Below are positions 17,685-26,132 of a stretch of DNA of 64,000 nt, piece after piece (within the stretch, counting starts at the first letter, position 1; the number at the start of each line of letters is the position of its first letter). The DNA comes from Candidatus Poribacteria bacterium (GTDB taxonomy: Bacteria > Poribacteria > WGA-4E > WGA-3G), in contig JAPPNJ010000158.1 in NCBI GenBank assembly GCA_028818705.1, positions 1-64,000 of the forward strand, given 5' to 3'. The translations under genes and the position numbers were made by a program. The notes under the pieces were generated by a model, which was not told the DNA's origin, made no database searches, and was given only the letters and a program-made list of their open reading frames with translations.

Positions 17685-18755
17685 TTAATTAAAATCACTT
17701 GACGTAATGAGTGTGAGTATATCTTGTTCGAGTGTCTGTTGCACTTTGCTTACGGCATCAATCGCTGCTTGGACAGCACCACGGTTCGTTGTAATCGAAT
17801 CACGGAACGGATCCGGAATTGCGCCAATAGCATCAATCGCTGCCTGCACCTCTTGCTGGAAACGAGCGTCTAACGCTGCATCTTGACCGTTCACGAATCC
17901 GTTGAGCCCTTTTCCATAGACGTTCTGAATCCCACGGATGTTGTTTTGGAAATCCGCGATGGAGTTGAAACTAAACTGGGATTCAACAAGGGTTGTGTCG
18001 GATTCGTTGTAAGGGTCAGATATTTTACCGTTTGCGACCTCATCGGCGATGGTTATCATGCCGTTGACCATCTCTTGTACGGCTGCACTCTGCGATGTAT
18101 AGACAACACTTCCCGTGCCGGCTTGTGCAACTGCGCTGCTGAAGTTTTCACCTTCCGGTGCCCACGCCAAACGTAGTTGGGAGGTACTCTCTTTGAGGTT
18201 CTCCGTTGTCGAAACGAGGTACTCCAGTTCACGCTTGGTTATATCCGATGCTTTACGTTGGTTGCCTTCGCGGAACAGCAGAAACTCGATTGTGTGAAAT
18301 CCTTTCTGAGTATCTTCCAATCCACTGACAAAGTCTACCGTTAGTGTATCGCCACTGTCGAGGACAGACTGCAAGTTAACGTGGTCAACGGGCCAACTAT
18401 CCAACGCTGGGTCGAGTCCTTGTGTATCAACAGGACCGAACAGGAACGATTCGCTCTGTTCCCACGGTGTTCGCGTGGCTTTCCACGCCTCTTGTGCTTT
18501 TTGCAGGTTGCCTTGTGAGGTATCGGCTTCCAGTGCCTTGACGGCTGTCAATAGTTCGCCTGCCTTGTTATCCAGTTCGATGTATGTGGCTAATACGACT
18601 GTATTGGCAAAATCATTGAGCATTGTGCTGGCATCAAAAGCTGCGGCTTGCGAATCGTCAAGTTCATCTGCTTCATCATCGCTCCCACACCCGACAGCAA
18701 AGGCGAATGCGAGTAACAAACAACAGGACAGTGCCCAAAATTTATAGAGTTTCAT
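17685..18755 (-). CDS. Imelysin-family (M75) iron-regulated lipoprotein
   Basis: About 356 residues. The ATG at 18755 has GGAGG five bases upstream. The leader ends in a lipobox, FAVGC (Cys near residue 23), then an acidic stretch. The imelysin GxHxxE motif is present as GFHTIEFLLF, and TRTPWEQSESFLFGPVDTQGLDPALDSWPVD is the family's N-terminal signature. Imelysins are iron-regulated periplasmic or surface proteins thought to bind iron rather than cleave peptides. It lies between the porin and the di-haem oxidoreductase, all on one strand with short gaps. Confidence 0.88.
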   Translation of the reverse strand: MKLYKFWALSCCLLLAFAFAVGCGSDDEADELDDSQAAAFDASTMLNDFANTVVLATYIELDNKAGELLTAVKALEADTSQGNLQKAQEAWKATRTPWEQSESFLFGPVDTQGLDPALDSWPVDHVNLQSVLDSGDTLTVDFVSGLEDTQKGFHTIEFLLFREGNQRKASDITKRELEYLVSTTENLKESTSQLRLAWAPEGENFSSAVAQAGTGSVVYTSQSAAVQEMVNGMITIADEVANGKISDPYNESDTTLVESQFSFNSIADFQNNIRGIQNVYGKGLNGFVNGQDAALDARFQQEVQAAIDAIGAIPDPFRDSITTNRGAVQAAIDAVSKVQQTLEQDILTLITSSDFN

Positions 18756-18774
18756 AGAAACCTCCATTTTTGTA

Positions 18775-18887
18775 TTAGTTATTGGTTGTGAGTTATCAGT
18801 CATCAGTGTTCAATAGTTGTGGTACAAACTGTCAGTTTGTGTGGCGTTTTGTCGTGTACGCGAACTAACAGTTTGCGCTACGGAGAC
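18775..18887. repeat. TCAGTT-word repeat plus two hairpin elements
   Basis: A run of TTGTGAGTTATCAGTCATCAGT words (18775-18812) is followed by hairpin ACAAACT-gtc-AGTTTGT (18823-18841) and hairpin CGAACT-aac-AGTTTG (18860-18875). The second resembles the element at 38958-38980. Confidence 0.55.
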
Positions 18888-18951
18888 TTTTAGCAAATTC
18901 ACGTTCTTTTAACTACATACCGAAGTTTGAGGACTGATGCTTATCCCTTTG

Positions 18952-20214
18952 TTAATATTGAAAACCGAAACCGAATGCAAAGGTATTTTCCTTATTTTTT
19001 TCCTTCGTTGCTAACCGTCGGAGTGAGTAGTGGCTCTTGAAAACCATCTTTGGATGGATGTGGTAGTTAATACCAAAGGTCCATGTGTTTCTCTCCCACC
19101 GCGGATTGTCGAAAATGATACCTTCAACACTCGCCATCGTATCGTAAAAGTCATAACGCGCGAAAATATCTAAAGTTTTATCTGAAGGCACATCCGTCAG
19201 ATCAGCATTTTCCACGCTGTTGTTGGGTTGTCTGAAAAATGATAAGATATCGTAGCCTGCTTCAATGTACCAACCTAAAGCTGAACTACCTATGGGTGTA
19301 CGTTTCACGTTGAGGTTGTTAGAGAGGGTTCGATTTTTTTGAGACAGTAGATCGGCGTTTTCGAGCATTCCCCATAGGAACAGTCCTCGGACTTTCACAG
19401 CATTCATCTCGTAAAATCCGTGAAGGCTTACAATCCCGACGTGCGCGTCGAAATCCACATCGGGTTTCGGTCGGTTTGCTGCTGTGTCTCCGAAGTAACC
19501 GGAGATGCCGATGGTGGCGTTTTCATTAAACGCATAATCGAGCCGTCCGACGAATGCGGGTGCTTCGGCGTTGGCTGTTTCAAATCGCAGTTGGTGTCCG
19601 CGAACTATCCAGTGTCGTGAACTGAAACCGGTTGAATCCAATCCGTTAATAATTTGTGCCTGATAGTTCAGTGAGCCAAGCGATCCAAAAATTTCAACGC
19701 CGGTTTCGTGCCAGATTGTCGGGATGATATGTGCTTCCGCTTCGGGACGGGTTGTCGTGAAGTAGTGTTGCGGTCGATGCCGTTTCGCAACAAGCCCTAC
19801 AGGAACGATGATATGTCCAACGCGGAGGTTGAAGGGGGGTTGGAAGGAGAAGACAGCAGCGAGTTTTTCGACGATAACTTCGCCACCTTTTTCGATTTCT
19901 GTCTCAAATTCTCCGAACTCTTCAAATTTGTCAAATTCCATCGTGCTGCCGGTACCACCGTGTTCAAATTCCAATTCGGATTCGAGCCGGACGGTATCGT
20001 TGATGCGGTATTTAGGTGCGATGACGAAACGTTCTATGTCAATAGCAGCACGCCTACCTGGGTCGAGTTCCCAATCGAAGTGGGAATAGTGAATTATCCC
20101 GTATCCAGAGACTGAGAATGGATTTGATTCAGCAGTAGCAGTGTCGCGATTAAAAATCGCTCCTACCAGAATACACATTCCCCAAACGGCGAGGAATATC
20201 AGTTGTTTTCTCAT
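18952..20214 (-). CDS. Outer-membrane porin-like beta-barrel protein
   Basis: A 420-residue protein with a signal peptide (LAVWGMCILVGAIF, cleavage probably after ATAES) and alternating beta-strand sequence. Tracts such as VSGYGIIHYSHFDWEL, LESELEFEHGG, LRVGHIIVPVGL and RPQHYFTTTRPE resemble phosphate-selective-porin (OprP/OprO)-like barrels. It ends in an aromatic strand, FAFGFGFQY, as required for BAM insertion. It is the first gene of the iron block, directly downstream of tandem promoters and Fur-box candidates. It may pass small iron chelates or anions; the substrate cannot be told from sequence. Confidence 0.72.
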   Translation of the reverse strand: MRKQLIFLAVWGMCILVGAIFNRDTATAESNPFSVSGYGIIHYSHFDWELDPGRRAAIDIERFVIAPKYRINDTVRLESELEFEHGGTGSTMEFDKFEEFGEFETEIEKGGEVIVEKLAAVFSFQPPFNLRVGHIIVPVGLVAKRHRPQHYFTTTRPEAEAHIIPTIWHETGVEIFGSLGSLNYQAQIINGLDSTGFSSRHWIVRGHQLRFETANAEAPAFVGRLDYAFNENATIGISGYFGDTAANRPKPDVDFDAHVGIVSLHGFYEMNAVKVRGLFLWGMLENADLLSQKNRTLSNNLNVKRTPIGSSALGWYIEAGYDILSFFRQPNNSVENADLTDVPSDKTLDIFARYDFYDTMASVEGIIFDNPRWERNTWTFGINYHIHPKMVFKSHYSLRRLATKEKNKENTFAFGFGFQY

Positions 20215-20234
20215 AAATATAGATTTTCTAATAT

Positions 20235-20253
20235 GATACTGAGATTCATTATC
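20235..20253. promoter_or_regulatory. Fur box before the porin gene
   Basis: GATACTGAGATTCATTATC matches 16 of 19 consensus positions and lies in a longer palindrome (CTAATATGATA paired with TATCATATTAG, 20228-20260), 20 bp before the start codon. Confidence 0.72.
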
Positions 20254-20317
20254 ATATTAGATAGTATTTAGCCTGGAGTTTCTTGATTTATGTTAGAGAT
20301 TACGCTGTTAAGAAGTT

Positions 20318-20336
20318 GGTAACGAATCTCATTATC
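20318..20336. promoter_or_regulatory. Second, weaker Fur-box-like site
   Basis: GGTAACGAATCTCATTATC matches 14 of 19 positions. It directly follows the -10 element of the promoter at 20341-20369, so it would cover the transcription start. Confidence 0.45.
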
Positions 20337-20340
20337 TTTA

Positions 20341-20369
20341 ATTATACCCACGGTTTCTACGAATGTCAA
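20341..20369 (-). promoter_or_regulatory. Sigma-70-type promoter (proximal) for the iron block
   Basis: Minus-strand TTGACA (20369-20364), 17-base spacer, TATAAT (20346-20341), both hexamers perfect. The predicted start falls in the Fur-like site at 20318-20336. Confidence 0.65.
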
Positions 20370-20412
20370 AAAAATCTCGATAAACTTTCAGGGAACCGCA
20401 CAGATTACATTA

Positions 20413-20441
20413 ATTATACTCACAATTTTTATGAATTTCAA
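20413..20441 (-). promoter_or_regulatory. Sigma-70-type promoter (distal) for the iron block
   Basis: Minus-strand TTGAAA (20441-20436), 17-base spacer, TATAAT (20418-20413). It is an imperfect copy of the proximal promoter region 72 bp away. Confidence 0.55.
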
Positions 20442-20653
20442 AAAAAATCTGCAAAAAATGTGAAAATTTCTCGGCAAAATCTGGAATCAGAAATAAAAAT
20501 TCAATTATTACATCTTTGCTAACGCTGTGGGGAGGATCTGGTGGCAGCGTGAAACTTTCGCCAATCGTAGAAGTTGGGGTGCCGGCGTTTGAGGATTTGC
20601 CCAGAAATTTTGGATTGATGTTTTTGAACTGAACAATATCTTTTATAGATGTC

Positions 20654-21799
20654 TTATTTTAACCCTTTAGGTGCCAACTCTCCAATGGAGGTTTCCAGGA
20701 TATCGGATGCTTCGGTAGGTATATGCTTAGCCGTTGGCGGAAGCGGCGTATCAAAATAGTAGTCAGGTTCGGATTTCTGTCGTTGCCAAGTTTCGCGCAT
20801 TTCTCGCCAAGCCCCTAAAAGCGTCCGCAGTTCGGGCATATCTTCGGCAACGAGATGATGCAATTTTTTCAAATTGTAGCAAGGCACGCCTGCGAACATG
20901 TGATGCTCAATGTGCCAATTCATACGCCAGTACAAAAACTCGGCTACCGGATTGAGTTTGATTGACCGTGTGCATTTGCGGAAGTCAGGGTCATTTTCCT
21001 TTAAACCACAATGTTGGGGCAGAGAAACGAGGTAGGATCCCCAGTTTGCAATAAATGCGCTGGCAGTGATGATGAGGGGAAAAACCCAATAGCCCGTGGC
21101 GAGTGAAACGATAAGCAAGGCACCGTGAAAAAGGAGCAGAATCCGAGACCACCAAATTGAATTTTTATGTTCTTCGGGTTGGTCGATATGTAATGATGCT
21201 AACCACTCCTGACTCGGAATATCTGGTGGTCCTTCTTTGGCAAAGGCGCTACGGATGGTGCAGATAACTGCAGCAATCAATCCACCTTTGCTAAAGGTGC
21301 GACCGGGTTGCGTGAGCAAATTTATGGTAAACAGTTGAAGGACGAAGAAGGAGCCCAACGTTGGTTCGAGCGGGAGAAGGTTTTCGCGATCGCCTTCGGG
21401 ATATAAGGTGTAACGGTGATGATAGGTGTGGCTACTGCCGTAGTCAAAATGATCCCACCAACTTATGAGACTAAATAGGTAAAGAAAAAATTTGTTCAGC
21501 CACTTGGTAGAAAATACGGTCCCGTGTCCCAATTCGTGATTGGCTGTCCCTTTGAAGAAGCTGGCGACTGTGCCGTGTACAAATAAGGCAATGAAAAATC
21601 CGATCCATATCGCTTGCGACCAAAAAAAGTAGACTAAGCTACCTGTCAATAGCCAGAGGGCGAGATGCCCACCTGCCTGAAACCAGCCTTGCAAGTCGCT
21701 TCGTTTTGATAGATTACGTAAGATTGTGTGGTCTACTTTGCTCCTGTACCATTTTACACGGAGCGTTTTTCGTACTTCAGCAAGGGGTTGATAAGTCAT
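20654..21799 (-). CDS. Membrane fatty acid desaturase
   Basis: About 381 residues, starting at ATG 21799 (MTYQPLAEVRK), after AGAGGAT; the upstream extension to 21868 looks non-coding. The three histidine boxes of the di-iron desaturases are visible: HELGH near residue 88, HTYHH near 125 and HIEHH near 317. Several paired hydrophobic segments (LALWLLTGSLVYFFW, IWIGFFIALFVHG, ILLLFHGALLIVSLATGYWVFP) span the membrane. The general family includes acyl-lipid desaturases and related hydroxylases and ketolases; the exact substrate cannot be told. It is preceded by the carbonic anhydrase gene on the same strand with a 149-bp gap. Confidence 0.85.
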   Translation of the reverse strand: MTYQPLAEVRKTLRVKWYRSKVDHTILRNLSKRSDLQGWFQAGGHLALWLLTGSLVYFFWSQAIWIGFFIALFVHGTVASFFKGTANHELGHGTVFSTKWLNKFFLYLFSLISWWDHFDYGSSHTYHHRYTLYPEGDRENLLPLEPTLGSFFVLQLFTINLLTQPGRTFSKGGLIAAVICTIRSAFAKEGPPDIPSQEWLASLHIDQPEEHKNSIWWSRILLLFHGALLIVSLATGYWVFPLIITASAFIANWGSYLVSLPQHCGLKENDPDFRKCTRSIKLNPVAEFLYWRMNWHIEHHMFAGVPCYNLKKLHHLVAEDMPELRTLLGAWREMRETWQRQKSEPDYYFDTPLPPTAKHIPTEASDILETSIGELAPKGLK

Positions 21800-21948
21800 T
21801 AGAATATCCTCTTCGTCGTGATGCTCACAACACCAGCCGTGTGCTGGAGATAGAAGTCGTAGGTCCAATCTTTAGGGGTACCAGATACGCGCAGACCTGC
21901 GATGAAGGCATCCCATAGTGGATTAGGAATGCTGATTAAGTGGAGGTT

Positions 21949-22764
21949 TTATTCATGTACGGCATCCACAAGCAATTCGCGTCCATTCAGCGGTTGCACA
22001 GGTCGGTTGTTGCCAGAAAAAATCGCTTTAAACGCTCCGATTTGCGATTGCGACATCTCAATTGGTGTCGTCAGCACAAACCACTTGACACCTTCTGAAC
22101 AGGGGGGTGTTGTCAACGAGCCGTTGTAGCGATAGGTGTGTTTTGTGCTCGGCAACAAATCGAAAGCGTTTAGGATAACCTCGTTGATTTGTTCGGACTC
22201 GCCTGAGACAGACGGCAAATAGTGCCAAAAGGGGGTAAACGCTGTGTTGATGCTCCCACTCTTAATTAGGACTCCGATAACAGCCAACACACCGTTTTCA
22301 CTTTCGTGAACGAGGTGCATCTCCATGTCATAAAGGTTTCCTGCCACCGTATGTTCACTGGGCGCGTGGAAATGGAATTGTAGAAGGTGATATTTCGTTT
22401 CATCAATCTCAATCCAACTTCCTTTCGAGTACGCTACTTCGATTGTATTGCCAGTGTTGTGGACATTCAGGGATGTTGACTGGTAGTTGAAAGTAATAGA
22501 CGAAAGTTTCGCTGGTGTGGGATTCACAATGTCAATCGGTGATTGGTGTATTCCTGCACTGCAAAGCCCATATTCTGGGCTGAGTTGCCCCCAAACGTTG
22601 GGTCCGTTTTCTGCTTCATAGCCCCAACGTGCTTGCTCAATATGCTGGGTAACCTTCTTTGTTTTTGTGTAACAGTTCATATAAGTAGTAAACCCAAATG
22701 ATGCAACTATGCAGAATAAAAAGGTGGCAATATAGTTGCTTACCGTTGCCCAGTTGTTCATCAA
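21949..22764 (-). CDS. Alpha-type carbonic anhydrase
   Basis: A 271-residue protein with an N-terminal hydrophobic segment (ATFLFCIVASFGF) that should be a signal peptide or anchor, consistent with the usual periplasmic site. The alpha-CA signature is clear: WGYEAENGP, then CSAGIHQSPIDI, then the zinc ligands in LLQFHFHAPSEHTV and the third His in MEMHLVHE, and LTTPPCSEGVKW near the C-terminus. It reversibly hydrates CO2. The cysteines in GLCSAG and PPCSEG match the conserved disulfide of the family. All key residues appear intact. Confidence 0.92.
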   Translation of the reverse strand: MMNNWATVSNYIATFLFCIVASFGFTTYMNCYTKTKKVTQHIEQARWGYEAENGPNVWGQLSPEYGLCSAGIHQSPIDIVNPTPAKLSSITFNYQSTSLNVHNTGNTIEVAYSKGSWIEIDETKYHLLQFHFHAPSEHTVAGNLYDMEMHLVHESENGVLAVIGVLIKSGSINTAFTPFWHYLPSVSGESEQINEVILNAFDLLPSTKHTYRYNGSLTTPPCSEGVKWFVLTTPIEMSQSQIGAFKAIFSGNNRPVQPLNGRELLVDAVHE

Positions 22765-22861
22765 ATCGGTTTTTTCTATTTTCCTTCCATGTTGTATTTA
22801 TTCCAGGCGTGGTGGATATAAACTTTGCTAAAACATCTCTTACGGTTGTTACGGTGATATA

Positions 22862-23866
22862 CTAAACAGCCAAGGTCCGGATGGGGTATTCAAGGAGATG
22901 GGCCAAGGAAAAATCGTCGGAAGGTGGCTGATACACATCATCGTATTCGGGAGCTGTCCAAAACGGAGTCCAACGGGTGGCTCGATCCTGACCGATGTAA
23001 AGCGTCTTTCCAATAGCTGCCCATGCTGTTCCATCGGATGTGAACGCAATACAACCCGTACTAATCCGATCAATGGATTCTGTGAGTTGATCGTTCAGTT
23101 GCGTCCACGTTCTACCACCATTCTCCGAGCGACAGAGCCATGCCCCACCGCCTCTTGGTCCGTTTTGAACTGTGGCGATCAGAAGGTCTGGGTCTGTTGG
23201 ATGTGCAGCAATAGTGGTTCCGTAGCGAACTGGCAAGCCTTCAATTCGATTCTCCCAAGAGTGCCCACGGTCAGCACTGACATAAACGCCGTTTTGTGTG
23301 TTCGCATAAACTCGATTGTCATCTGCAGGACACGTAGTGACCTGATGAACATCTTTATGAAGTTCTGGCGTGACGGGTTCCCAGGAAATCCCTTCATCAT
23401 GGGAACGCATGATACTTCCGACATGAATATCTGCGTAACAAAAGCCGTCTTGGGTTTTGGCAAGCGTCCGCACGGCTGGTGGGCCACCCCACGGTGTATA
23501 CCATTCTTCTCGACACGATAATTCATCAAACGCGACGATTCGTTCTGCGGGTCCCTCTTCTCCAACGAGGCGATAGACATAAGCACCTTCATCTGTTCCG
23601 ATGAGCAGTGTCAACGGATTTTCGCGAATAAGGAGCAACGAAGCAATTGGATCTTTGATACCTGTTGGAATCCGTTTCGTATCACCGTCTGACAGAAGTA
23701 GTAATGTTCCATCCGACAAGGCTACGGTTACGGTTTGGCTTTCTGGCAGCGCAACCATTGCGTTTCCATCTAAACATTGATGGTCTGTACCTTTGTAGAC
23801 TTGGATAGGTTTGCTATGCCCGTTATCTTCAAGGGCGTAGATAGCGTTGTAGGTGGCAATGAACAT
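22862..23866 (-). CDS. BNR/sialidase-like beta-propeller protein
   Basis: A 334-residue protein without signal peptide. It contains Asp-box (BNR) repeats of the form S-x-D-x-G-x-x-W: SHDEGISWE, SADRGHSWE and SENGGRTWT, spaced as in sialidase or VPS10-type propellers. N-terminal strands (MFIATYNAIYALEDNG, TVTVALSDGTLLLLSDG) look like further blades. There are no clear sialidase catalytic Arg/Glu/Tyr residues, so this is better read as a glycosyl-hydrolase-type propeller of unknown role. AGGAG-like GGAGATT precedes the ATG. A truncated acetyltransferase gene lies just upstream. Confidence 0.7.
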   Translation of the reverse strand: MFIATYNAIYALEDNGHSKPIQVYKGTDHQCLDGNAMVALPESQTVTVALSDGTLLLLSDGDTKRIPTGIKDPIASLLLIRENPLTLLIGTDEGAYVYRLVGEEGPAERIVAFDELSCREEWYTPWGGPPAVRTLAKTQDGFCYADIHVGSIMRSHDEGISWEPVTPELHKDVHQVTTCPADDNRVYANTQNGVYVSADRGHSWENRIEGLPVRYGTTIAAHPTDPDLLIATVQNGPRGGGAWLCRSENGGRTWTQLNDQLTESIDRISTGCIAFTSDGTAWAAIGKTLYIGQDRATRWTPFWTAPEYDDVYQPPSDDFSLAHLLEYPIRTLAV

Positions 23867-23944
23867 CTTGCAATCTCCTTTGTCGTGTAGTATCGGAACG
23901 ATTTCGTACCGATACGAGAGTCCGGATCCAGTTGGGTGGCTTTT

Positions 23945-24169
23945 TCAAAGTATATCATGTGGGACCCAGAGAGAAGGGACTGTCTTTTCAATCCACATCC
24001 GCACTTCTTCGATTGAGTACTCTTGATGGAGCCACGGTAGGTGGCGGGATACTTCTGGAATTGACTCCCGCGCAGCTTCAAAATACGGATGAACGTCCTT
24101 GGGTTGATGGGTGCGAATTGCGATTGTGCCATCGCTGATTTCCGTCGGAATTTCGACAGTGACTGTCAT
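23945..24169 (-). pseudogene. Truncated GNAT (RimJ/RimL-like) N-acetyltransferase
   Basis: 74 residues that match only the N-terminal part of RimJ/RimL-type acetyltransferases: IAIRTHQPKDVHPYFEAARESIPEVSRHLPWLH then YSIEEVRMWIE. The frame then ends at SLWVPHDIL, where relatives continue for another 100 residues with the acetyl-CoA-binding motif (R/Q-x-x-G-x-G/A). No continuation is found in other frames before the propeller gene begins at 23866. It is most likely a 3'-deleted remnant. Confidence 0.6.
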
Positions 24170-24283
24170 TGGTATAGCCTTTTCGTTCGTAAAAGTGGAT
24201 TAGGTGGAAGTATGATTTTTAGTGGATGATTATCTTTTTATCCATCGATTAATCGCAAATCTGTAATCGCCGCAATTCCTTTT

Positions 24284-24925
24284 TTAAGCATGTAGCATTT
24301 TCATGAATGTGTTGTAATTTGAAAAGTCTTTGACCCACAATTCGCATTTTCCCTTTAATCGTGCTCCTACGCCTATGAAGTGCCATCCAAGTTTTTCAGT
24401 CGCCTCTATATCCCATTGAGCATCACCTATATATACGACGCGTTGGAAGTTATTCCCTAACGCAAATAGGCATTTCTCCATAATCTCTACGCGCTTATCG
24501 CTATCATCACTGGAGGTTAAGACCGTATTCTTCAGATTAAATCCTGTGTGCTGAAGTTTCATTGTGGCGGTGTGTCTCCAACCGCCTGTCGCGAATCCAA
24601 CTTTATAGCCGCCCGCGGCGAGGAGTTTATTAATCAGGTGGATAGCTCCTTCTATTGGGCATCATTTGCCACCATTTTGAAGATACTGCCTAATCAATTC
24701 GCCGAATTTCGTGCGGATCTCGTTAATTTGTCCCTTTTCCTGAATGTTGTTTTCTTCCATGATTTGTCGCAAACTACCTGTGTCGGTTACATTTACGTAT
24801 TTGCTCCAATTATCATGGATATGAACTTCACCCAAGACCTCTCTTATTGCGGAGATGTAATAGGCATCATCGAAACCGAAACTTTCGACCAAGGTGCCGT
24901 CGATATCAAATATTGTAGCGATCAT
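24284..24925 (-). pseudogene. HAD-superfamily hydrolase interrupted by an in-frame TGA
   Basis: The N-terminal part begins MIATIFDIDGTLVESFGFDD, the HAD motif I (DxDGT) of phosphatases such as phosphoglycolate-phosphatase-like enzymes. It stops at TGA (24664-24662) after LQNGGK. Translation in the same frame past that codon reads CPIEGAIHLINKLLAAGGYK, then VGFATGGWRHTATMKL, then motif IV YIGDAQWDIEATEKLGW, giving a full-length protein of about 213 residues. One nonsense codon (for example TGG to TGA) therefore splits an otherwise intact gene. A restart at ATG 24562 is possible but would lack motif I. TGA is a normal stop elsewhere in the window, so recoding is unlikely. Confidence 0.75.
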
Positions 24926-24960
24926 TTCGTCTCTACCCTCTTGATAGACTGTGGTGGAAT

Positions 24961-25791
24961 CTATCCGTACGCCATTTCGGGATGTTTGCCGAGAACGCGG
25001 AGCAGGCGTTCATCAGCACCTTCCAAGACATAATCAGGCATGCGGTAGTTTAGATAGGGCCAGAACCTTTGCGCGACGAAGCGTTGTCCATAGACTTGAT
25101 GGAACAGGTAGCGGACACGATTGGTCTGGTTTGGCGCGCCACGGTGCCATGTTTGTCCGTTGAGCAAATAGAGGTCGCCGGCTTTCATAAGAAGAGAAAC
25201 CGGTTTTTTGCCATCAAAAGTTGGATGTTCCGGTTCATCGGGTTGTCGCCCGGAATAGTGGCTACCGGGCACGAATTGGGATGGACCGTATTTGACATCA
25301 TCCTGATCTGTTAGTGCGATTTGGACGGACATACGGAATACAGGCATCCGCAGTCTCGGATCGTGTCTATCCATATCGGGTGTGATGGGGAATTCTACGC
25401 CATCGTCAACATGGAATCGGTTGATGCCTAAATCCGTTCGGTTGAGGATACAACCTTGGGCGATGCAGTGGCAATGCTCACCAAGTACAGTTTCGGCGAT
25501 GCTGATAATCGGCTCACGGACGAGTAGATCGCGGAACATGAGATCGCACTCGAAAAGGCGATGCACAACGATAGGGGCTTTTCCGTCCTGCCGGGAGCCT
25601 TTAACATTACGCATCTGCAAGAAATAAGGTTCCGAGAAGATTTCATTGACGCGCGCAACTATACGTTCACACTCTTCGCGTGAGAGCACATTTCGGACAA
25701 TCGTTGCTCCGTTTTGATAGAAATCCTCTAAAATAGCGTTCAAGGTATCAGAAGGCAGAGGTGCAGCGGGAAGTGCTTGTTCTTTTACCAT
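24961..25791 (-). CDS. Phytanoyl-CoA dioxygenase (PhyH) family protein
   Basis: A 276-residue cytoplasmic Fe(II)/2-oxoglutarate dioxygenase-like protein. The metal triad is visible as His and Asp in INRFHVDDG (near residue 125) and a distal His in TWHRGAPNQ (near 216), followed by the 2-oxoglutarate-binding Arg in TNRVRYLFHQ. VPGSHYSGRQP is the usual loop before the second half of the barrel. PhyH-like proteins are expanded in Poribacteria and act on many substrates; this one cannot be assigned. A paralogue lies at 58166-58975. The start codon ATG at 25791 has no strong Shine-Dalgarno. Confidence 0.85.
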   Translation of the reverse strand: MVKEQALPAAPLPSDTLNAILEDFYQNGATIVRNVLSREECERIVARVNEIFSEPYFLQMRNVKGSRQDGKAPIVVHRLFECDLMFRDLLVREPIISIAETVLGEHCHCIAQGCILNRTDLGINRFHVDDGVEFPITPDMDRHDPRLRMPVFRMSVQIALTDQDDVKYGPSQFVPGSHYSGRQPDEPEHPTFDGKKPVSLLMKAGDLYLLNGQTWHRGAPNQTNRVRYLFHQVYGQRFVAQRFWPYLNYRMPDYVLEGADERLLRVLGKHPEMAYG

Positions 25792-26132
25792 AGTTCTAAA
25801 TCCTGTGCATAGATTGGTGTCAACGATGCCCGCGTCCTATTGATATTCTCTGACAATCAATGGAAAATCGTTCTTCGGTTGCGTGAATTCGACTTTGGGC
25901 TATACTAAAGTAAAGGAAGCTGCCCGCCTGTCACAGACTGAGCAAGCAGGCAGCGTTGTACGCTTTTGTTGCCTTGTTATGAAGGTTAAATAAATATTTC
26001 GGTAATTCGATAAAGGTATCCGGTGCGGAATGTAAAGCAAAGACATATTTTGCCTATATAGGCAAAATATGGAAACCGCACCTACCGGGCCTGGGGGAAA
26101 GAAATATTACCGAATTAAATTCTTAAACTTCA
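25792..26132. other. 341-bp spacer with two hairpin elements
   Basis: No gene. A hairpin at 25919-25954 (GCTGCC...CCTG with CAGG...CAGC) and the nested palindrome at 26022-26082 fill most of it. TTCGGTAAT (25999-26007) recurs inverted near 26108-26116, enclosing the palindrome. Confidence 0.5.
26022..26082. repeat. Nested palindromic element, intergenic copy
   Basis: GGTGCGG (26022-26028) pairs with CCGCACC (26076-26082). Inside lies an 18-base word GAATGTAAAGCAAAGACA (26028-26045), also found at 31252-31269, followed by a perfect 26-bp palindrome (26045-26070) with stem ATATTTTGCC. Confidence 0.65.

Larger units (their letters stand above)
20215..20653. other. 439-bp regulatory spacer with duplicated promoter
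   Basis: No credible gene. The AT-rich part (20338-20452) is an imperfect 72-bp direct duplication carrying two promoters, next to two Fur-box candidates. I see nothing interpretable at 20520-20653. Confidence 0.55.

Noticed and set aside
24662..24664. Selenocysteine readthrough of the TGA in the HAD gene
   Set aside because: HAD hydrolases have no known selenocysteine here, TGA is used as a stop elsewhere, and I see no obvious SECIS-like hairpin.
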